A stretch of DNA of 64,000 nucleotides. Origin: Chloroflexota bacterium (GTDB lineage Bacteria > Chloroflexota > UBA6077 > FW602-bin22). This document shows positions 24,768 through 34,505 of this stretch, piece after piece. The stretch lies in contig SCUE01000007.1 of the NCBI GenBank assembly GCA_004297775.1, forward strand, positions 1-64,000, written 5' to 3'. A model generated the notes under the pieces. The model was not told the DNA's origin, made no database searches, and was given only the letters and a program-made list of their open reading frames with translations. Made by a program: the position numbers and the translations under genes. Every line of letters begins with the position of its first letter. The first letter of the stretch is position 1.

Positions 24768-25460
24768 TTAGTCGTCGCGGCGGGACAGTCCGGCGACCTG
24801 AAGCGCGAAGTACAAAACCATCAAGATCGTCGAGACGAAACCGGCCACGTAGGTCCACGCCGCCGCGTCCAGAACAGTCTTGGCTCCCCGATATTCTTCC
24901 TGGCTGACGAAGCCGCCCGTCTGCAGCGCAGCCATCGCTCGACGGCTGGCGTCGAACTCAACCGGCAGAGTAACGAGCGCGAAAACGGCGCCGAAGGAAA
25001 ACAGAATCAGGCCAATCGCGGCCAAACCCGTGATCTGAAGCATCAGACCGCCGATCAGCGCGAAGTAGCCGATCTGCGAACCGAACTGAGCGACCGGAAC
25101 CAGGCCGGCGCGGGCACGCATCGGGGCGAAACCGTGAGCGTCCTGAATTGCGTGGCCGACCTCGTGGGCCGCGATGCCCATCGCCGCGATCGTCGGCTGG
25201 CGACCGACGCCAGGTGACAATCGAAGGATCTTCGTCGTCGGATCGTAGTGATCGCCCAGTTCCTCGGGCGTCTCCTCGATCGTGACGTTGCCGAGTCCGT
25301 TCATGTCGAGAATCGAACGAGCCACCTGCGCGCCGGTCATGCCCTGCATATTCCGGTACTCGGAATACTTCTGATATGCGCCGCGCGTCTTGGCCTGCGC
25401 CCACAATGCCAGGGCTAGGCCCGGCAGCATGAAGATGAGATACAGCGGATCAAAGAACAT
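24768..25460 (-). CDS. Zinc metallopeptidase, YugP type
   Basis: The 230-residue membrane protein has the zinc motif HEVGH (99-103) preceded by IAAMGIAA, an N-terminal membrane helix (about 5-22) and two or three further hydrophobic segments around 125-175 and 205-225. The pattern LPVEFDASRRAMAAL and YRGAKTVLDAAAWTYVA matches the DUF2363/YugP neutral zinc peptidase family. ATG at 25460 was chosen because GGAGGG lies eight bases upstream; the upstream 19 codons are poor. Convergent with rlmN (8-base gap). Substrate unknown, probably a membrane or envelope protein. Confidence 0.87.
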   Translation of the reverse strand: MFFDPLYLIFMLPGLALALWAQAKTRGAYQKYSEYRNMQGMTGAQVARSILDMNGLGNVTIEETPEELGDHYDPTTKILRLSPGVGRQPTIAAMGIAAHEVGHAIQDAHGFAPMRARAGLVPVAQFGSQIGYFALIGGLMLQITGLAAIGLILFSFGAVFALVTLPVEFDASRRAMAALQTGGFVSQEEYRGAKTVLDAAAWTYVAGFVSTILMVLYFALQVAGLSRRDD

Positions 25461-25520
25461 CGCGCAAACCCTCCAGAATGAACATACCGCGATTCGCCCG
25501 CCCGAGCCAATTGGCATTTT

Positions 25521-25549
25521 GGCTTACGCGCGGTGCCCGCGCGTAAGCC
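25521..25549. terminator. Perfect 13-bp hairpin between fmt and the peptidase
   Basis: GGCTTACGCGCGG and CCGCGCGTAAGCC flank a three-base loop. It lies 40 bases downstream of the fmt stop on the minus strand and 60 upstream of the peptidase start. There is no T-run on either strand, so it may be a processing or Rho-independent-like barrier rather than a classical terminator. Confidence 0.5.
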
Positions 25550-25589
25550 CTCATTCCGGGTGGCAATCGAGAGCGAGACCATTGCGCAT

Positions 25590-26525
25590 TTACTCGCCGA
25601 GGCGGGCCCCACGGATCACGCTGTGTCCCCGCAGGAAATCAGCGATTGGCTGGATCGCGCGGCCTTCGAGTTGCACGCGATCGATCCGCAGGGCGCCGAC
25701 ACCGCAGCCGACGGCGGCCACACCGTCCCACTCGTCCAAGACGCCCGTCTCTCGACCGCCACGCGTGAAAAGCGGCCAGACACCGTGGAACTTCACGACG
25801 CGACCGTTCCAGGTCGTCCACAGGCCCGGCCAGGGCTGGAATGCGCGCCACGCCCGCCAGAGATCGACCGACGGGCGAGACCAGTCGGCGCGCCCATCGT
25901 CGCGCGTGAACTGGCGCGCGTAGGTGGCCAGGAGATGATCCTGTTGGCGAGGGGCGAGCGTGCCACGATCGGCGTGCCGAAGCACGTCGATCAGAAGATC
26001 GGCGCCGAGGTTAGATAATCGCGCCATTAGCGTCTCCGCCGTGTCGGCGTGATTGATCGGCTCGATGACCTGTCCCAGGATAGGGCCGGCGTCCATCCGC
26101 GGTGTCACGCGAATAATCGTCACACCGGACTCGCTGTCGCCGCGCAAGATCGCAGTCGGAACCGGCGTCGCGCCCCGAAGCCGCGGCAAGAGTGACGGAT
26201 GGATGTTGACTCCGCCCACCTTGGCGAGCGCCAACAATTCGCGCGATAGGATTTCGCCGTAGGCTGCCACGACGATCACATCTGGACCGATCTCGCGAAC
26301 GGGATCGAGCGCTTCGACCGAAGCTCGGCTCGGTTGAAGGATCGGTAAACCGAGCTGGCCGGCCGCGATCTTGACGGCCGACTCCACAAGCGCCCGACCG
26401 CGACCGGCCGGCCGATCCGGTTGGGTGATCACGAGCGACACGGCATGACCGGCTCCAACCAAGCGACGTAGAGCGGTGACTGCCAATGCGGCGGTGCCGA
26501 GAAAAACGACCTTCACAACACCCAT
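25590..26525 (-). CDS. fmt: Methionyl-tRNA formyltransferase
   Basis: It formylates initiator Met-tRNA using 10-formyl-tetrahydrofolate. The 311 residues include VVFLGTAALAVTALRRLV, TQPDRPAGRGR, ILQPSR, the catalytic SLLPRLRGATPVPTAILRGD region (normally HxSLLPxxRGxxP; NIHPSLLP seen) and VTIIRVTPRMDAGPILGQ. The C-terminal anticodon-arm domain is present but short. ATG at 26525 is divergent from uvrC (20-base gap). No def gene is adjacent. Confidence 0.93.
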   Translation of the reverse strand: MGVVKVVFLGTAALAVTALRRLVGAGHAVSLVITQPDRPAGRGRALVESAVKIAAGQLGLPILQPSRASVEALDPVREIGPDVIVVAAYGEILSRELLALAKVGGVNIHPSLLPRLRGATPVPTAILRGDSESGVTIIRVTPRMDAGPILGQVIEPINHADTAETLMARLSNLGADLLIDVLRHADRGTLAPRQQDHLLATYARQFTRDDGRADWSRPSVDLWRAWRAFQPWPGLWTTWNGRVVKFHGVWPLFTRGGRETGVLDEWDGVAAVGCGVGALRIDRVQLEGRAIQPIADFLRGHSVIRGARLGE

Positions 26526-26545
26526 ACGTATAATCGACTGCGCTT

Positions 26546-28447
26546 ATGTCGATAACGGCGCTGGCCACGTGCCGCATCGATCCGGGCGCGCTGCGCCGCC
26601 GTCTGGCCGCTTTGCCCACCACGCCCGGCATTTACATATACCGGAACGAAGCAGCCGAGATCCTGTACGTCGGAAAGGCCGTCAATCTCCGCAACCGCGT
26701 TCGCTCGTACTTTCACCGCGACGGCCAGGCCGTCAAGGTCCGCCAGATGGTGGCCCAGATTGCCGACTGGGAAGTCATAGTCACCGGCACCGAACTCGAA
26801 GCTCTGGTGCTCGAATGTACTCTCATCAAGAAACATCGGCCGAAGTACAACGTCCGACTGCGGGACGACAAGCAATACCCCTACATCAAGGTCAGCCTGA
26901 ACGAAGAATGGCCGCGCGTATACATCACGCGGAGGATCGCGAAGGATGGCGCGCGGTACTTCGGACCGTTCACCGACTCGCGGTCCGTCTGGCGAACGCT
27001 CGACTTGCTCAACAAACTATTCCCGTATCGCACCTGTCATATTGCTATTACAGGCACTGACGCGCGGCCGTGCTTGCAGTTTCACATCCACCGTTGCCTG
27101 GGACCGTGTATCGGCGCCGTCTCGCGTGACGACTACCAGGCCGTGATGGCTCAGGTCGTCCTCTTTCTCGACGGGAAGCACGAAGAGGTGATCGCCGACC
27201 TGACTATGAAGATGACTGTGGCCGCGGAGAGCCTTCAGTTCGAGCGCGCGGCGTTCGTGCGCGATCAGATTCGATCGGTCGAGAAGGTCACCGCGCGACA
27301 ACGCATCGTCGAAGCCGCGATGAAGGATCAGGACGTCGTCGCCTTCGCGCGATCGAACGGCGACGCTTGCGTCGAGGTCTTCTTCATCCGCGGTGGCAAA
27401 TTGATCGGACGCGAGGACTTCCTCCTCGAGGGCACGAAAGACGAGGACGTCAGGCAGATCATGACCTCGTTCGTCACCCAGTTCTACGACTCCGCCGCGT
27501 ACATTCCGCCCGAGATCGTGTTGCAGTCCGCGGTCGACGAGGCGCGGATTGTCGAATCGTGGTTGCGTCAGAAGCGTGGCGGCCAGAAAGTCACCCTGAC
27601 AGTCCCCCGACGCGGAAAGACGCGCCGGCTCGTGGATCTCGTCGCGGCGAACGCGGCCGAGGTTCTCGCGCAGATGCGCGCGCGATGGCTTGCCGATGAG
27701 CGGAAGACCGCCGGGGCGCTGATCGACTTGGCCGAGCACCTCGATCTCGAAGAACCACCGCGCCGTATCGAGTGCTACGACATCTCGAACGTTCAGGGCA
27801 GTTCGTCGGTCGGATCGATGGTCGTGTTCGAGAACGGGCAACCGGCCAACCGGGAGTACCGCCGATTCCAGATCAAGACCGTCGAGGGCGCGAACGACTT
27901 CGCGTCGATCCAGGAGATCGTGCGCCGGCGATTCTCGCGCGCGCAAGCGGTTGGACTGGTGGGTTCCGCGGCGGAGGCGAACGAGCGGAAGGGATGGACC
28001 AATCGGCCAGACCTCGTGATCATCGATGGCGGTCGCGGCCAGTTGAACGCGGCGCTGGCGGCGCTCCAAGAGCTGAACATGGAGCGCATCCCGATCGTGT
28101 CGCTGGCGAAGCAAAGTGAAGAGATCTTCACGCCCACCGAATCCAGGCCGATCATCCTGCCACGCGAATCGCAAGCGCTTTATCTCGTGCAGCGGATTCG
28201 AGACGAGGCACACCGATTCGCGCTGACGTACCACCGCAAGCTCCGGGCTCGGCGCGGCACGAGGTCGGCTCTCGACGACGTCCCGGGAATCGGACCGAAG
28301 CGGCGCGCGGCGCTGCTGCGACGATTCGGGTCCGTGCGGGCGATCCGCGAAGCGACGATTGAAGATCTCGTTGCGACTCCGGGGATGGATTCCCGCGTCG
28401 CGGCCTCGATCAAGGAGCGGCTACAAGCCTCCGCCACTCTCGCGTGA
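26546..28447 (+). CDS. uvrC: Excinuclease ABC subunit C
   Basis: It makes both incisions around UvrAB-bound DNA lesions. The 633-residue protein has the GIY-YIG domain (PGIYIYRNEAAEILYVGKAV, about 26-45), a Cys-bearing region CLQFHIHRCLGPCIG, the UVR helix pair (SLQFERAAFVRDQI), the RNase H-like endonuclease domain (RIECYDISNVQGSSSVGSMV) and a C-terminal tandem helix-hairpin-helix (VPGIGPKRRAALLRRFGSV). All expected parts are present. Its last 38 bases overlap coaE on the other strand. Confidence 0.96.
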   Translation: MSITALATCRIDPGALRRRLAALPTTPGIYIYRNEAAEILYVGKAVNLRNRVRSYFHRDGQAVKVRQMVAQIADWEVIVTGTELEALVLECTLIKKHRPKYNVRLRDDKQYPYIKVSLNEEWPRVYITRRIAKDGARYFGPFTDSRSVWRTLDLLNKLFPYRTCHIAITGTDARPCLQFHIHRCLGPCIGAVSRDDYQAVMAQVVLFLDGKHEEVIADLTMKMTVAAESLQFERAAFVRDQIRSVEKVTARQRIVEAAMKDQDVVAFARSNGDACVEVFFIRGGKLIGREDFLLEGTKDEDVRQIMTSFVTQFYDSAAYIPPEIVLQSAVDEARIVESWLRQKRGGQKVTLTVPRRGKTRRLVDLVAANAAEVLAQMRARWLADERKTAGALIDLAEHLDLEEPPRRIECYDISNVQGSSSVGSMVVFENGQPANREYRRFQIKTVEGANDFASIQEIVRRRFSRAQAVGLVGSAAEANERKGWTNRPDLVIIDGGRGQLNAALAALQELNMERIPIVSLAKQSEEIFTPTESRPIILPRESQALYLVQRIRDEAHRFALTYHRKLRARRGTRSALDDVPGIGPKRRAALLRRFGSVRAIREATIEDLVATPGMDSRVAASIKERLQASATLA

Positions 28448-29000
28448 CGCGTTCGCGCAGCGAAGCGAGATCGCCGTCGTTTGAGATGACGATCTGCGCG
28501 CTGGCCGTTCGCGACGCCAGATCGGGTTGCGCGGCGATGCGCATCTGAGCCTCGTCCGCGGTCAGGCCGCGCGACGCGATCAGACGACGGAGGCGTGTTT
28601 CGGGGGATGCCGTCACGGCCCAGACCTCATCGCAGTCGGCGGCCGCGCCCGATTCGAAGAGCTTGATCGCCTCGTAAACGACAACCGGACTCGTACTGGC
28701 GTCGATGATCGATCGCGCGCGCGCGCGTACGAGCGGATGGGTCGCGGCTTCGAGTCTCGTCAGCGCCGCGGAATCCCGAAAAACGATCTGGCCGAGCCGT
28801 TTTCGATCGATCTGGCCGTCGGGGCCGAGGATCTCGTCACCGAACAGGTCGACCACGCGCCGCCAACCGGGCTGGCCAGGCGCAATCAACTCACGGTAGA
28901 CGCGGTCGGCGTCGATGACATCCGCGCCAAGCTCTCGCAGGATCGCCGCGACGTTCGACTTTCCGGCGCCGATGTTGCCGGTCAGGCCGACGAGAGTCAC
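28410..29000 (-). CDS. coaE: Dephospho-CoA kinase
   Basis: It phosphorylates the ribose 3'-OH of dephospho-CoA, the last step to CoA. P-loop GNIGAGKS is at 8-15, followed by GADVIDADRVYRELI, and the HPLVRARAR and VVYEAIKLFESG segments of the family; the usual DxPLLxE is seen as EAIKLFE. Length 196 is normal. The GTG start at 29000 lies directly after the groEL stop, so the two are read together. coaD, the preceding enzyme of the pathway, is elsewhere in this window. Confidence 0.9.
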   Translation of the reverse strand: MTLVGLTGNIGAGKSNVAAILRELGADVIDADRVYRELIAPGQPGWRRVVDLFGDEILGPDGQIDRKRLGQIVFRDSAALTRLEAATHPLVRARARSIIDASTSPVVVYEAIKLFESGAAADCDEVWAVTASPETRLRRLIASRGLTADEAQMRIAAQPDLASRTASAQIVISNDGDLASLRERVTREWRRLVAAP

Positions 29001-30653
29001 TCAGTAGCCGAAGCTGCCAGTTCCGTCCCGCTGCATCGAATCGCCTGGCCCCGGCCCCTTCGGCACGGCGACCGGTTCTTCGTTCACAAGGGCCTCGGCG
29101 GTCAGGATGACGCTGGCAATGGAAGCGCCATTCTCGATCGCGGTGCGAGCGACCTTGGCCGGATCAATGATGCCCTCGGCGATGACGTCGATATACTCGC
29201 CAGTCAGGACGTTCCAACCAATCCGCGTGTTGCCCGAATCGGCCTGACGGCGGAGAATCTCATCCATCACGACCGCGGGCTCGGCTCCCGCGTTTCTGAC
29301 CAACTGGCACAGCGGCTCTTCGAGCGCTCGGACGACGATCTGGGCGCCCAGCTTCTCGTCGCCGGAGAGATCGAGTGCCTCGATGGCGCCGCGCAACAGA
29401 AGCAGCCCCACACCACCGCCGGGAAGGATTCCTTCCTCGATCGCCGACCGCGTCGCGGAGATGGCATCCTCGACGCGAAACTTCTTTTCCTTCAACTCCG
29501 TTTCTGTTCCGGCGCCAATGCGAATGATCCCGACGCCTCCGGAGAGCTTCGCAAGGCGTTCCTGCAACCGCTCGCGATCGTACATCTGGCTCGACTCTTC
29601 CAGGATCATTCGCAATTGCGAGATCCGCGCGCGAATCTCGGCATCGTTGCCCGCACCGCCGACGATCGTCGTGTTCTCCTTGCTCGCCACGACACGCCGC
29701 GCGTGGCCAAAGTCTTCGACCATCACGCTGTCGAGCTTACGGCCGGCCTCCTCGGTAATGAAACGGCCGCCCGTCATAATCGCGATGTCCTCGAGCAGCG
29801 CCTTGCGCCGATCGCCGTATCCGGGCGCCTTCACGGCGACGACATCAATCGTGCCGCGGGTCTTGTTCAGGATCAGCGTCGAGAGTGCTTCACCCTCGAC
29901 GTCCTCGGCGATGACGCAGAGACTCTTGGCGTTATTCATCGCGCGCTCAAGCGCGGGAACGATGTCGTTCAGGTCCGAGATCTTCTTGTCCGTGATCAGA
30001 ATCCACGGATCCTCGACGACCGCATCCGTCCCCTCGGCGCTGTCGAGAAAGTAGGGCGACGTGTACCCCTTGTCGAAACTGAGCCCCTCGACGAACTCGG
30101 TCTCGGTGACGATCCGCTGCGACTCCTCGACCGTAATGACTCCGTCATCGCCGATCCGGTCCATCACCTCGGCGATCATGTCGCCGATCTCACGATCGCC
30201 CGCCGAAATGGCGGCGATATGCGCGATGTCCGCCTTGCCGGAAAGGGGCACGGCAACACGCTGGATCTCGGCCACAGCCGCGGCGGCGGCGAGGTCGACA
30301 CCCCGCTTGAGGCGAATCGGGTTTGCGCCGGAGGCGATGACGCGGAGACCTTCGTGAATGATCGTCTGGGCCAGAATTGTGGCGGTCGTCGTACCGTCGC
30401 CCGCGACCTCGTTGGTGCGCGCGGCGGCTTCCTTCAGAAGCTGTGCGCCCATGTTTTCGAAGGGATTGAGGAGCTCGATTTCCTTTGCGACCGTCACGCC
30501 GTCGTGTGTGATCGTCGGCGAGCCGAACTTCTTCTGGAGTGCGACGTTACGGCCCTTCGGGCCCAGAGTTGTCTTGACAGCGTCGGCGAGAATGTCAACG
30601 CCCCGCTTGAGTGACGCGCGCGCTTGATCGTCGAACTGCAGTAGCTTGACCAC
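29001..30653 (-). CDS. groEL: Chaperonin GroEL
   Basis: This 60-kDa chaperonin folds proteins in a double ring. The 550 residues show [22 protein letters not shown], the nucleotide-binding [12 protein letters not shown], apical-domain [15 protein letters not shown], and [12 protein letters not shown] near the C-terminus. The tail is [17 protein letters not shown] rather than a Gly-Gly-Met repeat. Start GTG 30653 has GGAGGAAAC upstream. No groES or CIRCE operator is seen nearby, so this may be a secondary groEL copy or one separated from groES. It is fused in operon to coaE. Confidence 0.96.
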   Translation of the reverse strand: MVKLLQFDDQARASLKRGVDILADAVKTTLGPKGRNVALQKKFGSPTITHDGVTVAKEIELLNPFENMGAQLLKEAAARTNEVAGDGTTTATILAQTIIHEGLRVIASGANPIRLKRGVDLAAAAAVAEIQRVAVPLSGKADIAHIAAISAGDREIGDMIAEVMDRIGDDGVITVEESQRIVTETEFVEGLSFDKGYTSPYFLDSAEGTDAVVEDPWILITDKKISDLNDIVPALERAMNNAKSLCVIAEDVEGEALSTLILNKTRGTIDVVAVKAPGYGDRRKALLEDIAIMTGGRFITEEAGRKLDSVMVEDFGHARRVVASKENTTIVGGAGNDAEIRARISQLRMILEESSQMYDRERLQERLAKLSGGVGIIRIGAGTETELKEKKFRVEDAISATRSAIEEGILPGGGVGLLLLRGAIEALDLSGDEKLGAQIVVRALEEPLCQLVRNAGAEPAVVMDEILRRQADSGNTRIGWNVLTGEYIDVIAEGIIDPAKVARTAIENGASIASVILTAEALVNEEPVAVPKGPGPGDSMQRDGTGSFGY

Positions 30654-30695
30654 GTTTCCTCCGCCGCTGAGCCGATTGTATGTAGAAGGAGACCT

Positions 30696-31778
30696 GTGCG
30701 GATAGCAGTTGACGCCAGTCGGGCCGATTGGCCACGACCGACCGGAACCGAGCGGTATGCCCGCGAGCTATGCACCGGCTTCGGCGCCGACCCTGGCCCC
30801 CACCAGTGGACGTTCTATAGCGGCACGCCGCTGCGCCGCGAGATCATCGGACAAGCGCGCAATACTGTCCTGTCTGCGCCGCGCCTCTGGACTCACGTCG
30901 GTCTCGCGGGCGCGATGGTGCGCGATCAGCCCGACGCGCTGTTCGTCCCGGCGCACGTGATCCCGGCGATACACCCAGCGGCAAGCCTCGTGACGGTTCA
31001 CGATCTCGGGTATCTGCGATATCGCCTCGCATACTCGCCACTCGCGTGGATCTATCTGGTGATGTCGACCATCTGGAGCGCGACCGTTGCGCGGACGATC
31101 ATCTGTGACTCTCAGGCAACCGAAGGGGACCTTGTTCAACATATCCCAGCGGTGCGGGGAAAGACCCGCGTCGTCCACCTCGGCGTATCGCCGAAATTCC
31201 GGCCGATGGGCACGGCTGCGACCGAAGCGCTCGGGAACGGCCGCGATTACCTCCTGTTCGTCGGCACGATGCAGCCACGAAAGAACCTTGCGCGCCTATT
31301 GCGTGCCTATAAGTGGGCAAGTTGCAATCGTGGCTTTCCGCGACTCGTCATCGCCGGGAGTCCGGCCCGCGACGCCGAGCGCATCGGCCACTTGATCGAC
31401 GAATTGGGATTGACCGAACGGGTCTGGCCAGTTGGATACGTCGCGCAAGAGGACCTGCCGGCGCTCTATTCGGGCGCACTGGCGTTCGTTTTTCCGAGCC
31501 TGTACGAAGGTTTCGGACTCCCCCTCCTGGAGGCGATGGCGTGTGGCACGCCGGTGATTGCGGGTCGAAACAGCTCGATGCCGGAAATAGTTGGCGATTC
31601 CGGGCTACTGGTGGACGCGTCGAACACCGAGGCGATCAGCGAGGCGATTCGACGTGTCGTCGACGATCGCGACCTTCGGCAGAGACTGATCGCGCGCGGC
31701 CAGACGCGCGCGGCGGCATTCACATGGTCGGCGACGGTCGCGCGGGTGCGCGCCGCAATCGAGGACGCCGCCGGCTAA
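30696..31778 (+). CDS. Family GT4 glycosyltransferase
   Basis: The 360-residue enzyme transfers sugars from nucleotide donors. The N-terminal Rossmann domain begins [21 protein letters not shown] with the acceptor-side Gly motif; the C-terminal half has [16 protein letters not shown], then [20 protein letters not shown], the GT4 donor-binding E-x7-E pattern. No signal peptide, so cytosolic or membrane-peripheral. Start GTG 30696 follows AAGGAG. It is divergent from groEL and its end overlaps tsaD by four bases on the other strand. The acceptor is unknown. Confidence 0.88.
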   Translation: MRIAVDASRADWPRPTGTERYARELCTGFGADPGPHQWTFYSGTPLRREIIGQARNTVLSAPRLWTHVGLAGAMVRDQPDALFVPAHVIPAIHPAASLVTVHDLGYLRYRLAYSPLAWIYLVMSTIWSATVARTIICDSQATEGDLVQHIPAVRGKTRVVHLGVSPKFRPMGTAATEALGNGRDYLLFVGTMQPRKNLARLLRAYKWASCNRGFPRLVIAGSPARDAERIGHLIDELGLTERVWPVGYVAQEDLPALYSGALAFVFPSLYEGFGLPLLEAMACGTPVIAGRNSSMPEIVGDSGLLVDASNTEAISEAIRRVVDDRDLRQRLIARGQTRAAAFTWSATVARVRAAIEDAAG

Positions 31779-32764
31779 TTCACGCGGGTTGTGAGATCCA
31801 ACCCAGGCTCGGCGTCAGCGGCCAGCGAGTCATCGAAATCGCGGGCATAGGAAGTGGCCGCCGCGATCATCGCGGCGTTGTCGGTACAGAGGGCCATCGC
31901 CGGAATGAAGAGCGGCAGACCGCAAGAGTCCGTCATTCGCGCCCGTAGGCGACCATTGGCCGCGACACCGCCAGCCAGAAGAACGCAGCGTGCGCCCAGT
32001 TCATCGGCCGCTTCGAGCGTCTTCTCAACCAGAACATCGACCACCGATTCTTGAAAGGCCATCGCGATCGCGGCACTCGGCGGAGCATCAGGAGCCTGGA
32101 CCATGCGGGATACGGCCGTTTTCAGCCCACTGAAGCTGAAATCACGCGAACCCGGCAGCCAGGCGCGGGGCAATCGCGGGACGGGACCGAGCCAGTCCCG
32201 CGCCGCGCGTTCGACGGCCGGACCGCCGGGATAGCCGAGGCCGAGCAATCGGGCAACCTTGTCGAACGCTTCGCCGGCGGCGTCATCGCGCGACCGGCCG
32301 ACCAATCGGAAGTCGTGATGCCCGCGCATCGCGACGAGATCGGTGTGACCGCCCGACACGACAAGGCAAATCAGAGGGAATTCGGGCAATTCTTCGCCGA
32401 GCCAGTTGGCGTAGACGTGCCCAGCGATGTGGTTCATCGGGCAGAAGGGACGCTGCCATCCCCACGCGAGAGCCTTGGCAGCTGAGAGACCGACCAGAAG
32501 TGAGCCCACCAGACCTGGCCCCCGCGTGGCGGCGACAATGTCGATCGCGGCGGGCGTCAATCCCGCCTGGTTCAGAGCCTCGCGCACGACCGGCACGATC
32601 CACCGGACGTGTTGTCGGCTCGCCACCTCGGGAACGATCCCGCCAGTCGCGGCGTGCAGGCTGGATTGTGACGCCACCACGTTTGACGCGATTCGACGGC
32701 CATCGACGACAACCGCCGCGGCCGTTTCATCGCACGAGCTTTCGATTCCGAGCACGCGCACCAC
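31775..32764 (-). CDS. tsaD: tRNA threonylcarbamoyladenosine transferase TsaD
   Basis: It transfers the threonylcarbamoyl group to A37 of ANN-decoding tRNAs. The ASKHA-fold protein (329 residues) begins VLGIESSCDETAAAVV, has the metal-binding pair H112 and H116 in MNHIAGHVYANW, GLVVSGGHT-type VVSGGHTDLV, GEAFDKVARLLGLGYPGGP, and late LAGGVAANGRLR. GTG start at 32764. Partner genes tsaB and tsaE are not adjacent. Divergent from the aldolase gene by 32 bases. Confidence 0.95.
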   Translation of the reverse strand: MVRVLGIESSCDETAAAVVVDGRRIASNVVASQSSLHAATGGIVPEVASRQHVRWIVPVVREALNQAGLTPAAIDIVAATRGPGLVGSLLVGLSAAKALAWGWQRPFCPMNHIAGHVYANWLGEELPEFPLICLVVSGGHTDLVAMRGHHDFRLVGRSRDDAAGEAFDKVARLLGLGYPGGPAVERAARDWLGPVPRLPRAWLPGSRDFSFSGLKTAVSRMVQAPDAPPSAAIAMAFQESVVDVLVEKTLEAADELGARCVLLAGGVAANGRLRARMTDSCGLPLFIPAMALCTDNAAMIAAATSYARDFDDSLAADAEPGLDLTTRVN

Positions 32765-32796
32765 GTTTAGAATAGCGACCGATTGGGAGGGGCAGG

Positions 32797-33471
32797 GTGA
32801 AGATCTTCCTCGACACCGCGAATGTGGACGAGATCCGCAAGGCCGCCGACTTGGGCCTGATTGACGGGGTGACGACGAATCCCTCGCTCATTGCCAAGGA
32901 GGGCAAGAACTTCAAGGAGCGGATCCAGGAGATCTGCGCGATCGTGCCGGGCGATATCTCGGCCGAAACCATCGCAACCGACTGGGAAGGGATGGTGCGC
33001 GAGGGACGCGAGTTGGCAACCTGGGCGCCCAATGTCGTCGTGAAGGCGCCGTGCACGCCCGATGGCCTGCGCGCGTGCAAGATCCTGTCGGATCAGGGCA
33101 TCAACGTCAACGTGACGCTCGTCTTCTCGACGACGCAAGGACTGCTGGCGAGCAAGAACGGCGCCTACTTCATCAGTCCATTTGTTGGCCGGCTCGACGA
33201 CATAGGGCTGGACGGTATGGAGCTAGTTCGCGACCTCGTCGAGGTCATCGAGAACTATGGCTTTCGCACGCAGGTTCTCGCAGCCAGCATACGGACGCCA
33301 AATCACGTGATTGCCGCGGCGAAGGCCGGCGCGCATATCGCGACGATGCCGGCGTCGGTATTCAACACGCTGTACAAGCACCCCCTGACCGACATCGGGA
33401 TGACGCGATTCCTGGCCGATTGGAAGACGCTTCCGAACTACGAAGAGGCAATCTTCCCCAAACGCGCTTGA
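32797..33471 (+). CDS. fsa: Transaldolase-like / fructose-6-phosphate aldolase
   Basis: The small (224-residue) TalB/FSA-type barrel has [26 protein letters not shown], the Schiff-base Lys in [15 protein letters not shown] (about residue 87), [25 protein letters not shown] and [13 protein letters not shown]. It would act in the non-oxidative pentose phosphate pathway or cleave fructose 6-phosphate; the family cannot be split reliably by eye. GTG 32797 follows GGGAGGGG. A ribulose-phosphate epimerase gene lies two genes on, consistent with pentose metabolism. Confidence 0.92.
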   Translation: MKIFLDTANVDEIRKAADLGLIDGVTTNPSLIAKEGKNFKERIQEICAIVPGDISAETIATDWEGMVREGRELATWAPNVVVKAPCTPDGLRACKILSDQGINVNVTLVFSTTQGLLASKNGAYFISPFVGRLDDIGLDGMELVRDLVEVIENYGFRTQVLAASIRTPNHVIAAAKAGAHIATMPASVFNTLYKHPLTDIGMTRFLADWKTLPNYEEAIFPKRA

Positions 33472-33500
33472 GTCGACGGCAGCGGCGCATTTCTTCCGTT

Positions 33501-33530
33501 CGCGCGGGGGGCGGGCTTTGCCCGCCTCGC
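33501..33530 (+). terminator. GC-rich hairpin downstream of the aldolase gene
   Basis: GGCGGGC and GCCCGCC pair around a TTT loop, with outer CGCG arms. It lies about 35 bases after the stop codon and has no T-run; a terminator role is likely from position. Confidence 0.45.
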
Positions 33531-33543
33531 GTGTGCGTCGTGC

Positions 33544-33572
33544 TTGACATACAAAGCTGATAGACTTATGTC
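33544..33572 (+). promoter_or_regulatory. Possible promoter for the PAS gene
   Basis: A consensus TTGACA at 33544-33549 is followed 17 bases later by TATGTC, a weak -10. It would give a leader of about 220 bases. The rest of the 33472-33802 gap holds only the hairpin above and no convincing gene. Confidence 0.3.
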
Positions 33573-33802
33573 CACGTCCTGATGAATCGCACGGCAGTTG
33601 ACGAAACGGTAGTCGCACGGCCATCGCGTGTCCGTCGATGGCCATCGCAGAACTGCGTCGGAATTGTTACGCGGATTCCGGCATTCCTGCATCCGCCGAG
33701 GGCATACTATGCGTTGTGCTCGCTCCCGGCCCGTTCGCGAAAACACGCGGGACGTGACTGGGGCGCGGCACCCGCAAATCGCTACTCGGTAGGAGTCTGA
33801 TC

Positions 33803-34489
33803 GTGCTTCAGACGAATCTTCAGGCTGGGACCGACCCGGACGTCCTTGATGCCGTCTTCAACAACGTCAGCGAGGGCGCGCTGGTCGTCAACCGCCTTCG
33901 CAAGCTCATCGCGATGAATCCAGCGGCCGCCCAGATCACCGGATGGAAGCCGCGCGACCTGACGTCGATTAGCTGCAACGTCTTCCAGTGTCGGAACGAA
34001 TCTGGCAAACGCACCTGCGAGGAGTCGTGTATTGCACAGCGCTGCATCGAGACCCCTCAGCAGTTCGGACCGATGTTCCTCCGCATCAACCGGGCCGATG
34101 GCACGCCAATCTCGGTCGAGGCCACGTTCCTGCCGGTTCGCGCGTCCGATCCCCGATCCGGCGTCTGCGTCCTGCTCCTGCGCGACATCACAGTGCTCGA
34201 ACACTTCGATACAACCGTTCGGCAGTTGAATCAGGAAGTCGCCGAGAAGAACATCATCCTGCGTGGGTTCTCCGACCAGATGTCGGTCGCGTGGCGCGCG
34301 GCGATGATCGACCTGCGGGCCGGGGCAGAGGGCCTTCGGGCCCGCTTCGCGAAAGAACTCGGCGAATCGGGCCTGCGGTCGATCGACCGGATGGTGAATG
34401 CCACCCAGAAACTCGAAACGACGTTCGCGCAACTGAAGTCGCAAATCCAGGTCACATTGCAGCCGCGCAGGAAGCAGCCGCCGGCCTAA
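33803..34489 (+). CDS. PAS-domain protein with Cys-rich insert and kinase-like helices
   Basis: The 228-residue protein has a PAS domain (about 12-135: VFNNVSEGALVVNRLRKLIAMN, ITGW, RADGTPISVEATFLPVR, LLLRDITVLE). Inside it is an insert with five Cys: C58, C63, C72, C76 and C81, a spacing seen in PAS sensors that may hold a metal or respond to redox. Residues about 155-215 look like a histidine-kinase dimerisation helix pair, but the phosphoacceptor box reads FSDQMSVAW where FSHELRTPL is usual, and no ATPase domain follows. Start GTG 33803 behind TAGGAG. Output is unknown; a non-catalytic sensor is inferred. Confidence 0.75.
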   Translation: MLQTNLQAGTDPDVLDAVFNNVSEGALVVNRLRKLIAMNPAAAQITGWKPRDLTSISCNVFQCRNESGKRTCEESCIAQRCIETPQQFGPMFLRINRADGTPISVEATFLPVRASDPRSGVCVLLLRDITVLEHFDTTVRQLNQEVAEKNIILRGFSDQMSVAWRAAMIDLRAGAEGLRARFAKELGESGLRSIDRMVNATQKLETTFAQLKSQIQVTLQPRRKQPPA

Positions 34490-34505
34490 ACTCCGCGTTC
34501 ACAGT

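Noticed and set aside
28527-30614. 695-codon plus-strand frame opposite groEL and coaE
   Set aside because: It is the shadow of the groEL gene; the minus-strand product is unmistakable chaperonin.
30654-30695. CIRCE heat-shock operator upstream of groEL
   Set aside because: No TTAGCACTC-like inverted repeat is present in the gap.
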